Assembly (NCBI RefSeq): GCF_900116255.1
Contig: NZ_FPAI01000014.1
Coordinates: 1-64,000 of the forward strand
Length of the DNA stretch: 64,000 nucleotides
Reading direction: 5' to 3'
Source of the DNA: Halolactibacillus miurensis
GTDB lineage: Bacteria; Bacillota; Bacilli; Bacillales; Amphibacillaceae
Part shown: piece by piece, positions 46,597 to 55,717 of the stretch
Position numbering within the stretch: the first letter of the stretch is position 1
How the letters are laid out: each line of letters starts with the position of its first letter
Position numbers and translations under genes: made by a program
Notes under the pieces: generated by a model
What the model was told of the DNA's origin: nothing
Seen by the model: only the letters and a program-made list of their open reading frames with translations
The model's database searches: none

Positions 46597-47967
46597 TTAC
46601 TTCATTAATATTTTCACCCATTTTAATCCCGCTTTTTGATTGGGGTAGCGTAACGGGACATCGAACATCGTCGTCTGTTTTAAGATGCTTTTGTGATGGG
46701 TGAACGTATCGAATGAGAACTTGCCGTGATAATTCCCGGTCCCGCTTTGACCGACACCACCAAAGGGTAAGTGCGGGGTAGCTAGGTGATAAATCGTATC
46801 ATTAATACATCCACCACCAAACGGAATTTCAGCAATGACCTTTTCTCTTGTGTAAGCTGTTTCAGTAAAGAGATAGAGGGCTAATGGTTTCGGTTGTTTC
46901 GTAATGTCATCAATAATAAAATCTAGACTTTCATATGTGAGTACCGGTAGAATCGGTCCAAAGATTTCTTCAGCCATCACCGGCATATCCCAAGTGATAT
47001 CAGTTAAAACTGTTGGGGCGATGGTGCGCGTCTCTTTATTGGTGTCACCACCATAAAAAAGCGTGCCATCATCTAAAAAGTGCGTCAGGCGGTCAAAGTG
47101 CTTGTCACTGACAATGTGTGTATAGTCAGGGTTTTCAAGTGGTTGATGTGAATAGAGTTCTTCGATCGCGTCTGTTAAGTACGTTAAAAAGTCGTCTTTC
47201 ACATCTTGATGGACATAAACGTAATCAGGTGCGACACAGGTTTGTCCCGCATTAATAAATTTACCCCAGGCAATCCGTTTAGCCGCTAATTTTAATGACG
47301 CATCCTCATGGACAATCCCCGGGCTTTTACCACCAAGTTCAAGTGTGTGCGGTGTTAAATGTTTGCTGGCTTTCTCCATCACAATTTTTCCTACATTGAC
47401 ACTACCGGTAAAGAAAATATAGTCAAATGGTGTATCCAGAAGCTGTTGGGACACGTCAACCCCGCCTTGTTTTACCGCAATAAATTCAGGAATGAACGCG
47501 TCGGTAATGATTTTTTCAATCACTTCCGCTGTATGTGGGGTTAACTCAGACGGTTTAACAATTGCTGTATTCCCCCCAGCAATCGCCCCAATGAGTGGCG
47601 CCATCGCGAGTTGGAATGGATAATTCCACGGAGCGATAATCAATGTGACCCCGTAGGGGTCAGGATAAATCTTCCCCTTAGTACCGACGTGGGTGAGCGC
47701 TGTTTTCACTTTTTTAGGTATCATCCATTTCTTTAAATGTTTGATTGTATAATCAATTTCGCTGTAAAGAATACCAATCTCAGTCATATAAGACTCAAAC
47801 TCTGATTTATTTAAGTCTTGGTGTAACGCCATAATAACCTCAGGCTCATGCCGTTTGATCGAGTCTTTCAAATAGTTTAACGCCGCTAAGCGGTGTTGTA
47901 ACGGTCGTGTTTGACCACTTTTATAATAGCTTTTTTGTTGATTATAGATATGCATGTGTTTCGCCAA
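46597..47967 (-). CDS. Aldehyde dehydrogenase (class 3-like, YwdH type)
   Basis: The 456-residue NAD(P)-dependent enzyme has the cofactor block APWNYPFQLAMAPLIGAIAGGN, the catalytic cysteine in NAGQTCVAPD and the glutamate in HTLELGGKSP. The relatively short length and hydrophobic C-terminus fit the fatty-aldehyde class 3-like group. In staphylococci an enzyme of this type oxidises the diaponeurosporene aldehyde, so a carotenoid role is possible but there is no linkage here to prove it. Confidence 0.85.
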   Translation of the reverse strand: MAKHMHIYNQQKSYYKSGQTRPLQHRLAALNYLKDSIKRHEPEVIMALHQDLNKSEFESYMTEIGILYSEIDYTIKHLKKWMIPKKVKTALTHVGTKGKIYPDPYGVTLIIAPWNYPFQLAMAPLIGAIAGGNTAIVKPSELTPHTAEVIEKIITDAFIPEFIAVKQGGVDVSQQLLDTPFDYIFFTGSVNVGKIVMEKASKHLTPHTLELGGKSPGIVHEDASLKLAAKRIAWGKFINAGQTCVAPDYVYVHQDVKDDFLTYLTDAIEELYSHQPLENPDYTHIVSDKHFDRLTHFLDDGTLFYGGDTNKETRTIAPTVLTDITWDMPVMAEEIFGPILPVLTYESLDFIIDDITKQPKPLALYLFTETAYTREKVIAEIPFGGGCINDTIYHLATPHLPFGGVGQSGTGNYHGKFSFDTFTHHKSILKQTTMFDVPLRYPNQKAGLKWVKILMK

Positions 47968-48070
47968 CTTTCGTCGTAGTTTTGTTAATTTAACTCTCGC
48001 TGTTTTAGCTTATGTTCTAATTTATGTTTATACCCGAAAATGACGGGAATTAAACGAATAAGCATTGTCT

Positions 48071-48118
48071 TTGACGTGTGAGAGGTACTCGTGTTATATT
48101 TATCTCGAATTAAAGATA
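48071..48118 (+). promoter_or_regulatory. Promoter with MhqR-type operator
   Basis: TTGACG (48071-48076) and TTATAT (48094-48099) are 17 bp apart. Directly after lies TATCTCGAATTAAAGATA (48101-48118), an imperfect palindrome close to the TATCTCGAATTCGAGATA operator I recall for the MarR-type quinone sensor MhqR. Confidence 0.6.
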
Positions 48119-48189
48119 ATTTGTGAAATAGATAAAAATCAAGCATGGATGCCAGTTTTTTAATTAAATGAAGAAAAGGACGTGAGAAA

Positions 48190-49176
48190 ATGGTTCAACC
48201 ATTAAAAGGGATTCACCATGTAACAGCAATTACGAGTAGTGCGGAAGAAAATTATCGTTTCTTTACCTATGTATTAGGCATGCGATTAGTGAAAAAAACG
48301 GTCAATCAAGATGATATTAATACGTATCACTTATTCTTTACTGACGATAAAGGCAGTCCGGGGACAGACATGACCTTCTTTGATTTTCAAGGCATACCAA
48401 AAGGTCGTCACGGGACGAATGAAATTGAACGTACCGGATTTAGAGTACCATCAGACGAGGCACTCGAGTACTGGGAAAAACGCTTTGATCACTATGACAT
48501 TAAACATGGTGGTATTACCGAGCAATTCGGGAAAAAGGTCATTAATTTCGTTGATTTTGATGATCAATACTATCAGTTGATCTCAGATGAACAAAACAGT
48601 GGGGTGAAAGGCGGAGAACCGTGGAAGAATAGCCCGGTACCGGATGAGTATCAAATTATTGGTCTCGGACCGATTCATATTACGATTGAAAAATTTGATT
48701 TCTTTAAAAAAGTACTGACAGAAGTGCTTGGGTTTACCTTAATCGACCAAGCAGATGAAAAGTATTTATTTGAAGTAGGTGAAGGTGGTAACGGCGCGCA
48801 AGTCCTCGTCCGACACGTAACGAATAAACCAGACGGACGCCAAGGATACGGAACAGTTCACCACGTGGCCTTTAGAGTCGAAGACAGAAAAGCACTAGAT
48901 GGTTGGATTGATTACTTACCACAATTCGGCTTTAGAACCTCAGGTTATGTCGACCGGTTCTTCTTTGAATCACTCTATGCGAGAGTCGCGCCGCAAATTC
49001 TGTTTGAATGGGCGACAGATGGCCCTGGATTCTTAGGCGATGAACCGTATGAAACATTAGGTGAGAAATTATCCTTACCGCCATTCTTAGAGCCAAAACG
49101 TGAGGAGATTGAACAAATCGTACGTCCGATTGACACAACGAGAAGTGATAAAACGATTGAAAAGGAATATTTCTAA
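48190..49176 (+). CDS. mhqO: Ring-cleaving dioxygenase, MhqO-like (glyoxalase fold)
   Basis: The 328-residue protein has two vicinal-oxygen-chelate units, GIHHVTAITSSAEENYRFF at the start and TVHHVAFRVEDRKALDGW at about 220, with the metal-binding histidines and a glutamate in LFEWATDGPGF. It matches the MhqO/YkcA family that degrades quinones and diazo compounds in bacilli. The upstream operator resembles the MhqR site, in agreement. The gene is monocistronic with AAAGGACG before the ATG and a terminator after it. Confidence 0.85.
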   Translation: MVQPLKGIHHVTAITSSAEENYRFFTYVLGMRLVKKTVNQDDINTYHLFFTDDKGSPGTDMTFFDFQGIPKGRHGTNEIERTGFRVPSDEALEYWEKRFDHYDIKHGGITEQFGKKVINFVDFDDQYYQLISDEQNSGVKGGEPWKNSPVPDEYQIIGLGPIHITIEKFDFFKKVLTEVLGFTLIDQADEKYLFEVGEGGNGAQVLVRHVTNKPDGRQGYGTVHHVAFRVEDRKALDGWIDYLPQFGFRTSGYVDRFFFESLYARVAPQILFEWATDGPGFLGDEPYETLGEKLSLPPFLEPKREEIEQIVRPIDTTRSDKTIEKEYF

Positions 49177-49244
49177 TTAACAAAAAAACAGGTCAAGAAT
49201 AGATAGTAAGGATACAAATAACTTGTTAGCGACCGCGTTCACTT

Positions 49245-49288
49245 ACCGCGAGATAAAGCAGAATGATGCTTTGTTTCGCGGTCTTTTT
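49245..49288 (+). terminator. Terminator after the dioxygenase gene
   Basis: ACCGCGA (49245-49251) and TCGCGGT (49276-49282) enclose an inner AAAGCA/TGCTTT stem and are followed by a run of T. Confidence 0.8.
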
Positions 49289-49486
49289 GTGTCTTTATCG
49301 CTAATGAAGGTTGAGAATTATAAGACTGCCTATATGTGACGGCCTTGAATTGACCACTTATCATTAAATTTCGACGTCTTATCAAAAGTCTATTGTTATT
49401 TTAGCTCGAACTGATAAGGTAGACAGTGTAGAAGTTGTGACAGGTTAGGACATTCGAACAAATAGAACGCTAGGAGGGATGAAGCG

Positions 49487-50053
49487 GTGAAGATTTGTTT
49501 AATTTGTGCGGATCACTATCGCCCGCTGTTAGAAGATATATTAGAGACAAGAGGGTTTACGCTGTCTCGCGCGGCGACATTATTTCTCGTAGAACACTCA
49601 CACCCTATACCAGAACACGGGGTCAGTATTGTCTTTAACCAGAAGGACATGAGTCAGTTGCTGACGTTACTAGACAACATTTCTTTAGAATACACTGAAA
49701 AAAAGAAGCCAAAAGAGGCGCTGACAGGTCACTTGTTAGGGCAAAAGAATGATCGCTATGAACTCATTGGTTACCAAGACATTATTTTCTTAACGACAGA
49801 TATGGGGGATGTCTATTTGAGAACGCACAAAAGTAAAGACTATCGCTTAAAAGAAAAATTGTACGATCTAGAAAAGTCCTTACAGTCGGAAGGCTTTATA
49901 CGTATCAACAAGTCAACTATTGTAAATATGTTACATATTCATGAGATTATCCCCTGGTTTAACGGCAGGTTGTTGTTGAAGTTAACGAACAAAGAAGAAG
50001 TGGAAGTCTCAAGAAGCTACGCCAACGATTTTAAAACTTATTTAGGTCTGTGA
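49487..50053 (+). CDS. LytTR-family DNA-binding regulator
   Basis: The 188-residue protein has a degenerate N-terminal part (about 1-85) without a phosphorylatable receiver aspartate pattern, and a C-terminal LytTR domain (about 90-186) with the FIRINKSTIVNMLHI and EVEVSRSYANDFK blocks. Such proteins are typically paired with a DUF3021 membrane protein and an ABC exporter. The start is GTG 49487, eight bases after AGGAGGG. It overlaps the region of the next gene's ribosome binding site, so the two are coupled. Confidence 0.85.
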   Translation: MKICLICADHYRPLLEDILETRGFTLSRAATLFLVEHSHPIPEHGVSIVFNQKDMSQLLTLLDNISLEYTEKKKPKEALTGHLLGQKNDRYELIGYQDIIFLTTDMGDVYLRTHKSKDYRLKEKLYDLEKSLQSEGFIRINKSTIVNMLHIHEIIPWFNGRLLLKLTNKEEVEVSRSYANDFKTYLGL

Positions 50054-50064
50054 GGAGGGTTAAA

Positions 50065-50496
50065 ATGGATAAATTAAAAGGGTGGTTGATTAACGCTGTT
50101 TCGGTAGGACTGATTGGCTTTATCGTAGCTTTATTCGAATTTTTCTTCTTAGATCCTACGAAAGATTTACTACGTTCAAGCGCGATTTACTTTGTCTTTA
50201 GTGCCGTGATTGCGACGATTTCTAGTTATTGTTATAGCTGGGCGAAGTATAAAGGTTATCCCACTGTTATTGCCTACCTAGCCTCGATGCTTGGTAATGG
50301 TATCTCCGTGTTTATACTCTTAGTCATTATCTTAAAAACGCAAGTAGCGTATGGCTGGGGTGCCGTTGGCTGGATTCTTTTTATTACCCAAGTATCAGGA
50401 TTTCTGGTCGCTTACTTTGAAAACCGTTATTACAACAACATTAATCGACAATTAAACAAAAAGAAGGACGCATTAAGTGGACGTCAGCATGAATAG
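50065..50496 (+). CDS. DUF3021-type membrane protein
   Basis: About 143 residues with four spans. The position directly after a LytTR regulator and before an ABC exporter, together with the size and topology, fits DUF3021 proteins, which are thought to hold the LytTR protein at the membrane. ATG 50065, after GAGGAGGG, is preferred. No binding residue can be assigned. Confidence 0.75.
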   Translation: MDKLKGWLINAVSVGLIGFIVALFEFFFLDPTKDLLRSSAIYFVFSAVIATISSYCYSWAKYKGYPTVIAYLASMLGNGISVFILLVIILKTQVAYGWGAVGWILFITQVSGFLVAYFENRYYNNINRQLNKKKDALSGRQHE

Positions 50497-50687
50497 GTCT
50501 TCTCTTTCAGTTGATTTTTTAAAAAAAGTATCATTGTTGCGTGATGGCGACATGATTTTCTCTTGTCAGGGTATAAAGTAGAGAATCGTCCTTTTTAAAG
50601 CAGATATTTTTTAATATACTGAGTGTACTGTGTATGTGATTCATTGAACATAAATATAAAAAAGACAAAGATTGATGAGGTGAAGAG

Positions 50688-51620
50688 ATGTTAGAAGTAA
50701 AAGGATTATCAAAGTCATTTAAAGATTTGAAAGCAGTGAAAGAAGTGAGTCTTGAATTAAAAGAAGGTGAATCAGTAGGGTTACTTGGACCGAACGGTGC
50801 TGGTAAGTCGACGACGATTCAGATGATGTCGACAGGCTTAATACCATCCTCAGGTGAAGTCATTTACAACAATGAAGATGCGCTGAAGAACCCAAAACAA
50901 CTGAGACGTGACTTAGGGGTTGTGCCACAAGACATTGCCTTATACGAAGAATTATCTGCATATGAGAATTTACTGTTTTTTGGTCGGTTATATGGACTGA
51001 AAGGAAAAGCGTTAAAAACAAAAATCGATGAGGTATTAGTACTTGTCGGTTTAAGTGACCGTAAGAAAGATCGGGTGAAGAACTATTCAGGTGGGATGAA
51101 GCGCCGAATTAATATTGCGGCTAGTTTACTCCATAACCCAAAAGTATTAATTATGGATGAACCGACCGTCGGGATTGATCCGCAATCAAGAAGTTATATT
51201 CTTGATTTAATTAAACAACTCAACAAGGAGAATCATATGACAGTTCTGTACACGTCGCATTATATGGAAGAAGTTGAAAAGCTCTGTGACCGCATCTATA
51301 TTATGGACCACGGTGAGGTGATTGCGAGCGGAACAAAACAAGACTTACAGAACTTGATGCAAGAAGAGGAAACCGTTTGGATTGAAACGTTAGAGAAAAA
51401 TGAGGCGTTTAAACACGCCCTTGAGGATGATCAAACGATTACTCAAGTCATTGAGTCAGACCAAGGATATAAAGTGATTGCTGAAAAACGAGAAGACTTG
51501 CTTGGTGACTTATTTGACTATGCCAAAGCACATCAGATGAAACCAACCGCGTTAGCGATTCAAACACCGACTTTAGAAGATGTTTTTCTTCACTTAACTG
51601 GTAGAAAGCTCAGAGATTAG
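50688..51620 (+). CDS. ABC exporter ATPase (DrrA-like)
   Basis: The 310-residue ATPase has Walker A GPNGAGKST, signature YSGGMKRR, Walker B VLIMDEP and H-loop TSHY, plus a C-terminal domain of about 80 residues typical of drug-resistance DrrA-like ATPases. GAGGTG lies before the ATG. It is followed 10 bases later by two permease genes that should form its channel. Confidence 0.93.
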   Translation: MLEVKGLSKSFKDLKAVKEVSLELKEGESVGLLGPNGAGKSTTIQMMSTGLIPSSGEVIYNNEDALKNPKQLRRDLGVVPQDIALYEELSAYENLLFFGRLYGLKGKALKTKIDEVLVLVGLSDRKKDRVKNYSGGMKRRINIAASLLHNPKVLIMDEPTVGIDPQSRSYILDLIKQLNKENHMTVLYTSHYMEEVEKLCDRIYIMDHGEVIASGTKQDLQNLMQEEETVWIETLEKNEAFKHALEDDQTITQVIESDQGYKVIAEKREDLLGDLFDYAKAHQMKPTALAIQTPTLEDVFLHLTGRKLRD

Positions 51621-51630
51621 AGGTGAGAGT

Positions 51631-52875
51631 ATGTTGAACTTATTAAAAAAAGATATTTTAACCATCTCTAAAGCCCGTTCAGAAGTATTGATTTTACTCG
51701 TCATGCCGTTTGTCTTAATTGCGATTTTGGGCCTGAGTTTAGGTGGCTTAATGACCGGAAGTGCGGAGATTGAACCGATTCATTTAGCCATCGTTGATAA
51801 CACAACAGAACGTGACGGTGGTATGACGATACTGACTGACCAAGGTTTACCAGATGAACAAGCCACAGCCATCATAGAAAATCTAAAAGTCAATCGTCAA
51901 ATTATGACGGTTATAGACACACTTGAGAAAGAACAGTTATTGGTGGCCGAAAAGATGACAACAGAAGCCGCAAACGAAGCATTAAATCATGCAGATGTTG
52001 AAGGGGTGCTAACGATACCGGATGCGTTAACAACGCAAGTCCTTACGGTGATGAACGGTGGTGAGGCAACAGAATCACTTATGTTAGAAGTGATTGATGA
52101 GACGACGATTCAGTCGCAAGTCTTGCGTCAGATCTTTCGCCGGTTCACCTCGGAATATAATTTAATGATGAGTATTCAAACAATTAAAGGCGATACACTC
52201 GTTGTACCAGGAGACTTGCCATTAGGTGAGACAAAAACAATTGAAACAACGACAGAAGTATCTGCTTTTCAATATTTTACGATTGGAATGGCGATGATGT
52301 TTAGTCTCTATGTCGCCTCATCAATTAGTTCGAATGCGTTTATAGAGAAGAAACAAGACGTCCTTTTAAGAATGATGTTAGCGGGTGAAAAACCGGTCCG
52401 TTATTTACTCAGTAAAGTGGTGAGTGGCTATGTACTAGCGGTCATGCAACTCGGGATATTATTTGGGTTATCACAACTATTATTCGATACATTTAGTGAC
52501 CGTTCGAGTGAGTTTTGGCTCACGATTATAGCGGTAACTTTTGTTTATGCGACGGTGATAGGCGCACTAACGGCGCTGTTAACGTCATTGACCTTAATGA
52601 TGCCAACCGATTCTGTCTCAGGGATCTTTAGCGGGCTGGTTGTGACCGTCTTTGCCTTCTTAGGTGGTAGCTTTACACCGGTCGAACAAATCTCACCGTT
52701 TATTCGTACACTCGGTAACTGGACCCCGAATGGGGCAATGATGACCGTGTACTTACAACAAATTCAAGGCTACAGCATGACTGATAGTATGCCGCTATTA
52801 ATGCGGATCCTGTTGCTAAGTGCGATTCTTTTTATCGTTGCCTGGGGTTTATTCCCGAAAAGGAGGTTTAGCTAA
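51631..52875 (+). CDS. ABC-2 type exporter permease, first subunit
   Basis: About 414 residues: an N-terminal span (about 18-40), a large extracytoplasmic loop (about 45-220) and five C-terminal spans, the ABC-2 plan of YhgE/NatB-like exporters. The gene overlaps the next by one base (TAATG). Together with the second permease it forms a heterodimer; the substrate is unknown. Confidence 0.9.
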   Translation: MLNLLKKDILTISKARSEVLILLVMPFVLIAILGLSLGGLMTGSAEIEPIHLAIVDNTTERDGGMTILTDQGLPDEQATAIIENLKVNRQIMTVIDTLEKEQLLVAEKMTTEAANEALNHADVEGVLTIPDALTTQVLTVMNGGEATESLMLEVIDETTIQSQVLRQIFRRFTSEYNLMMSIQTIKGDTLVVPGDLPLGETKTIETTTEVSAFQYFTIGMAMMFSLYVASSISSNAFIEKKQDVLLRMMLAGEKPVRYLLSKVVSGYVLAVMQLGILFGLSQLLFDTFSDRSSEFWLTIIAVTFVYATVIGALTALLTSLTLMMPTDSVSGIFSGLVVTVFAFLGGSFTPVEQISPFIRTLGNWTPNGAMMTVYLQQIQGYSMTDSMPLLMRILLLSAILFIVAWGLFPKRRFS

Positions 52876-53939
52876 TGTGGACAATCTTTATGATGCAGTG
52901 GAAGCGCCTGTTGAAACAACCGTTTGTTGTGTTAACATTCTTTGGGCTTACGCTCTTATTTGTCACCTTCTTAGGTCAAAGTCAGACGACCGGGAAAGTC
53001 GGTGTCCAAACGTATACAAACGACTTATCTGATCAAGCTTATACAGCACTCATTGATGAGCTGAATGACAGTGATCAATTTGATTTTAGACAAAGTGATC
53101 GAACCACTGTTGAAGACCGAATTAAAAATAATCGACTCAGTTTTGCGGTCGAGCTAAATGATGCGTCTTTTAGTTTTTTAGTCGGGCAAGCATCTTTTTC
53201 ACAACCGCTCGTTAGGGAATACTTAACGGAAGTGTATCAAGAAAAGCGCTGGTTAGAAGCGAATGATTTAACAGCAAGTGACCTAAACGACTATATCCCA
53301 CTTGAGACGACGTCGGTAGATACAGCGGGAGACTCGATACAATATCAAACCCAAGTTGTGGTTGGTATGACGCTGTATTTTGTGATGTATACCGTCCTGT
53401 TTCAAATGATGAGTATCGCTGAACAAAAAACAGACGGGACGTGGGACCGGATGATGTTGTCCCCCGTGTCGAAGATGAAGATTTTTAGTGGCTTGTTTCT
53501 CTATTACTTCCTGATTGGTTTAATTCAAGTCGGACTCAGTTTTCTAATCTTTACTCAATGGATTGGTTTTTCATTTGGTGATCAATACGGGTTACTTCTT
53601 CTATCCATTAGTCTCTTTCTCATTAGTATTGTTGCCTTAGGTTTAATGCTTGTCAGCTTAGTGAAAACACCGCAACAACTTCAAGCCGTCATTCCAATTG
53701 TGGCGACAGCTTCAGCGATGCTTGGTGGTGCGTTTTGGCCATTGGAATTTGTCACGCAGCCGGTGTTACTCATTTTTAGTCGTGTTATTCCTATTCGCTA
53801 CGGCATTGAGACACTATCCGATGTGATTGTCCGTGGTGCGTCAATGAGTGAGCTTGTGTTGTCGTATGGTTTTTTAATCGCCTTAACGGTATTATTTGGT
53901 GCTATCGGTCTCTTTTTCCTTGAACGAAAACATAATTAA
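52875..53939 (+). CDS. ABC-2 type exporter permease, second subunit
   Basis: The 354-residue partner has the same plan, one N-terminal span, an extracytoplasmic loop and five C-terminal spans with the LGGAFWPLEFVTQPVLLI block of ABC-2 permeases. An AAAAGGAGG site lies before its ATG, inside the end of the first permease gene. With the LytTR/DUF3021 pair upstream, a stress- or antimicrobial-response exporter is likely. Confidence 0.9.
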   Translation: MWTIFMMQWKRLLKQPFVVLTFFGLTLLFVTFLGQSQTTGKVGVQTYTNDLSDQAYTALIDELNDSDQFDFRQSDRTTVEDRIKNNRLSFAVELNDASFSFLVGQASFSQPLVREYLTEVYQEKRWLEANDLTASDLNDYIPLETTSVDTAGDSIQYQTQVVVGMTLYFVMYTVLFQMMSIAEQKTDGTWDRMMLSPVSKMKIFSGLFLYYFLIGLIQVGLSFLIFTQWIGFSFGDQYGLLLLSISLFLISIVALGLMLVSLVKTPQQLQAVIPIVATASAMLGGAFWPLEFVTQPVLLIFSRVIPIRYGIETLSDVIVRGASMSELVLSYGFLIALTVLFGAIGLFFLERKHN

Positions 53940-54047
53940 AAGGTAAAAATATTAGACGAAAATATGATAAGAAATCGTAATGAAACGCCCCGATATAAGA
54001 CGAGATAATGGGGATAGGTTAGTAAAAAACAACGGGTAAAATAATAA

Positions 54048-54095
54048 TTGACCACCCTGGTCGACTGCGTTATAATGAAGTCGACCAGGATGGTC
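54048..54095 (+). promoter_or_regulatory. Promoter flanked by paired TetR operators
   Basis: TTGACC (54048-54053) and TATAAT (54071-54076), 17 bp apart, form a strong promoter. GACCACCCTGGTC (54050-54062) and GACCAGGATGGTC (54083-54095) are two copies of a GACCANNNTGGTC palindrome, 33 bp centre to centre, which together form a larger inverted repeat. Confidence 0.8.
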
Positions 54096-54173
54096 TAATT
54101 TATGTTTTGCTAGGGTGTTACTAGACGTTAAACGGTATAAGTCATTTCAAGCTTTAAGGAGAGGAGGGAGCGT

Positions 54174-54806
54174 ATGACGAAAACCTTTCATAATGTTGAA
54201 CGAAGTAAACAACAACGGATTATTCAAGTGGCGATGAAACATTTTGCAGAAGACGGCTATAAAGACGCCTCAACGAATAAGATGGTGAAAGAAGCGGGTA
54301 TTGGTAAAGGGATGTTGTTTTATTACTTTAAGACGAAGTATGACTTATATATTTATCTCGTGCAGTACGGTTTGGATGTGATGGAACAAGAGTTTTTTCA
54401 TCAAGTGGATTTAAGTGAAGGAGACTTTATCGAACGCATGTACAAAATCGCTAAACAAAAGATGTACGTGTTTAAGCGTCATCCTTACTTGATGACATTC
54501 CTTCAAACGGTATTATTGTATCGGCATGAAGATAAACCATTACCAACAGAGCTCGTTAAGCGATATGACACGTTAGTGAAAGAAGGCATGCAAAAGATGT
54601 ATCAAAACATTGATGTCTCCTATTTTAAAGAGCAGATGGATGCAGAAAAGGCGATGCGGTTAATTGAGTGGTCCATTAGTGGATATCAACAAACGTTAAC
54701 GGAACAATTAAAACAACAGGTCTTAACGGATGAGTTAATCGATCAGTACTGGGATGATTTTTATGGTTATTTAGCTGTACTGAAACAGGCTTATTATAAA
54801 GAATAG
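54174..54806 (+). CDS. TetR-family repressor of the downstream ABC exporter
   Basis: The 210-residue protein has the N-terminal helix-turn-helix (about 12-58: QRIIQVAMKHFAEDGYKDASTNKMVKEAGIGKGMLFYYFKTK in family terms) and a helical ligand-binding domain. It is the first gene of a three-gene unit with an ABC exporter and lies just after a promoter with two matching palindromes, so it very likely represses its own operon. A GAGGAGG site lies before the ATG. Confidence 0.92.
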   Translation: MTKTFHNVERSKQQRIIQVAMKHFAEDGYKDASTNKMVKEAGIGKGMLFYYFKTKYDLYIYLVQYGLDVMEQEFFHQVDLSEGDFIERMYKIAKQKMYVFKRHPYLMTFLQTVLLYRHEDKPLPTELVKRYDTLVKEGMQKMYQNIDVSYFKEQMDAEKAMRLIEWSISGYQQTLTEQLKQQVLTDELIDQYWDDFYGYLAVLKQAYYKE

Positions 54807-54818
54807 GTGGTGTTAAAG

Positions 54819-55715
54819 ATGATGATTGATGTGAGTGGGTTAAAAAAGAATTTTGGTAAAGTAGAGGCTTTAAAAGATGTGCATGTAACGGTGGAGAAAG
54901 GACGCATCGTTGGGTTTATTGGTCCGAACGGGGCAGGGAAATCAACGACGATTCGGATTTTGTTAGGGCTGTTGAGAAAAGATGCAGGAAAAGCAGAAAT
55001 TTTCGGATTAGATTGTTACCGCGATGCAGTTGAAATTCATAAACGGATCAGTTATGTACCTGGTGACGTTAACTTGTGGCCAAACCTTACGGGCGGAGAG
55101 GTGATTGATCTCTTTATTGATATGCAAGGAAAAAAAGTCGCGTCTTCACGTAAGGAAGAGTTAATGAAGCGGTTTGATTTTGATCCAACGAAAAAATGCC
55201 GGACCTATTCAAAAGGGAATCGTCAAAAGGTTGCGCTTATTGCTGCTTTTAGTGTCGAAAGTGACTTGTACATTTTAGATGAACCAACCTCAGGGCTTGA
55301 TCCATTAATGGAACGTGAGTTCCAAGCACTTGTCAAAGAACAACAAACAAAAGGTAAAAGTGTGCTGTTATCAAGCCATATCTTATCAGAAGTGGAACAA
55401 TTATGTGATGACGTTGTGATTATTCGTCAAGGTGAGATCATTGAATCCGGCTCACTGAAAGATTTACGTCACTTAACGCGTACCCAGTTTATCGTTGAAA
55501 CAGAGACAGATATGCCAGGATTTAAAAATTTGCCTGGTGTGTATGATGTGACAAAAAATGAAGAGAAGTGGCATTTCCAAGTGGATCATGAACAGATTTC
55601 GTCGGTACTTAGCTTCTTAGGTCAATTCCCCATCGCGAAATTAGAAACGAAAGAACCAACCTTGGAAGATTTGTTTATGCGTCATTATGAGAGTGATGAC
55701 AAAGGAGGTGCATAA
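54819..55715 (+). CDS. ABC exporter ATPase, TetR-controlled
   Basis: The 298-residue ATPase has Walker A GPNGAGKST, a YSKGNRQKV signature variant, Walker B LYILDEP and H-loop SSHI. ATG 54819, after AGGTGG, is preferred over GTG 54807. It ends 2 bases before the permease gene start. Such ATPase and large-permease pairs are linked to antibiotic or polyketide export in Gram-positives. Confidence 0.92.
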   Translation: MMIDVSGLKKNFGKVEALKDVHVTVEKGRIVGFIGPNGAGKSTTIRILLGLLRKDAGKAEIFGLDCYRDAVEIHKRISYVPGDVNLWPNLTGGEVIDLFIDMQGKKVASSRKEELMKRFDFDPTKKCRTYSKGNRQKVALIAAFSVESDLYILDEPTSGLDPLMEREFQALVKEQQTKGKSVLLSSHILSEVEQLCDDVVIIRQGEIIESGSLKDLRHLTRTQFIVETETDMPGFKNLPGVYDVTKNEEKWHFQVDHEQISSVLSFLGQFPIAKLETKEPTLEDLFMRHYESDDKGGA

Positions 55716-55717
55716 GG

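Noticed and set aside
54050-54095. Terminator from the long inverted repeat
   Set aside because: It contains a strong -35/-10 pair, has a 12-base spacer with TATAAT and no T-run; operators fit better.
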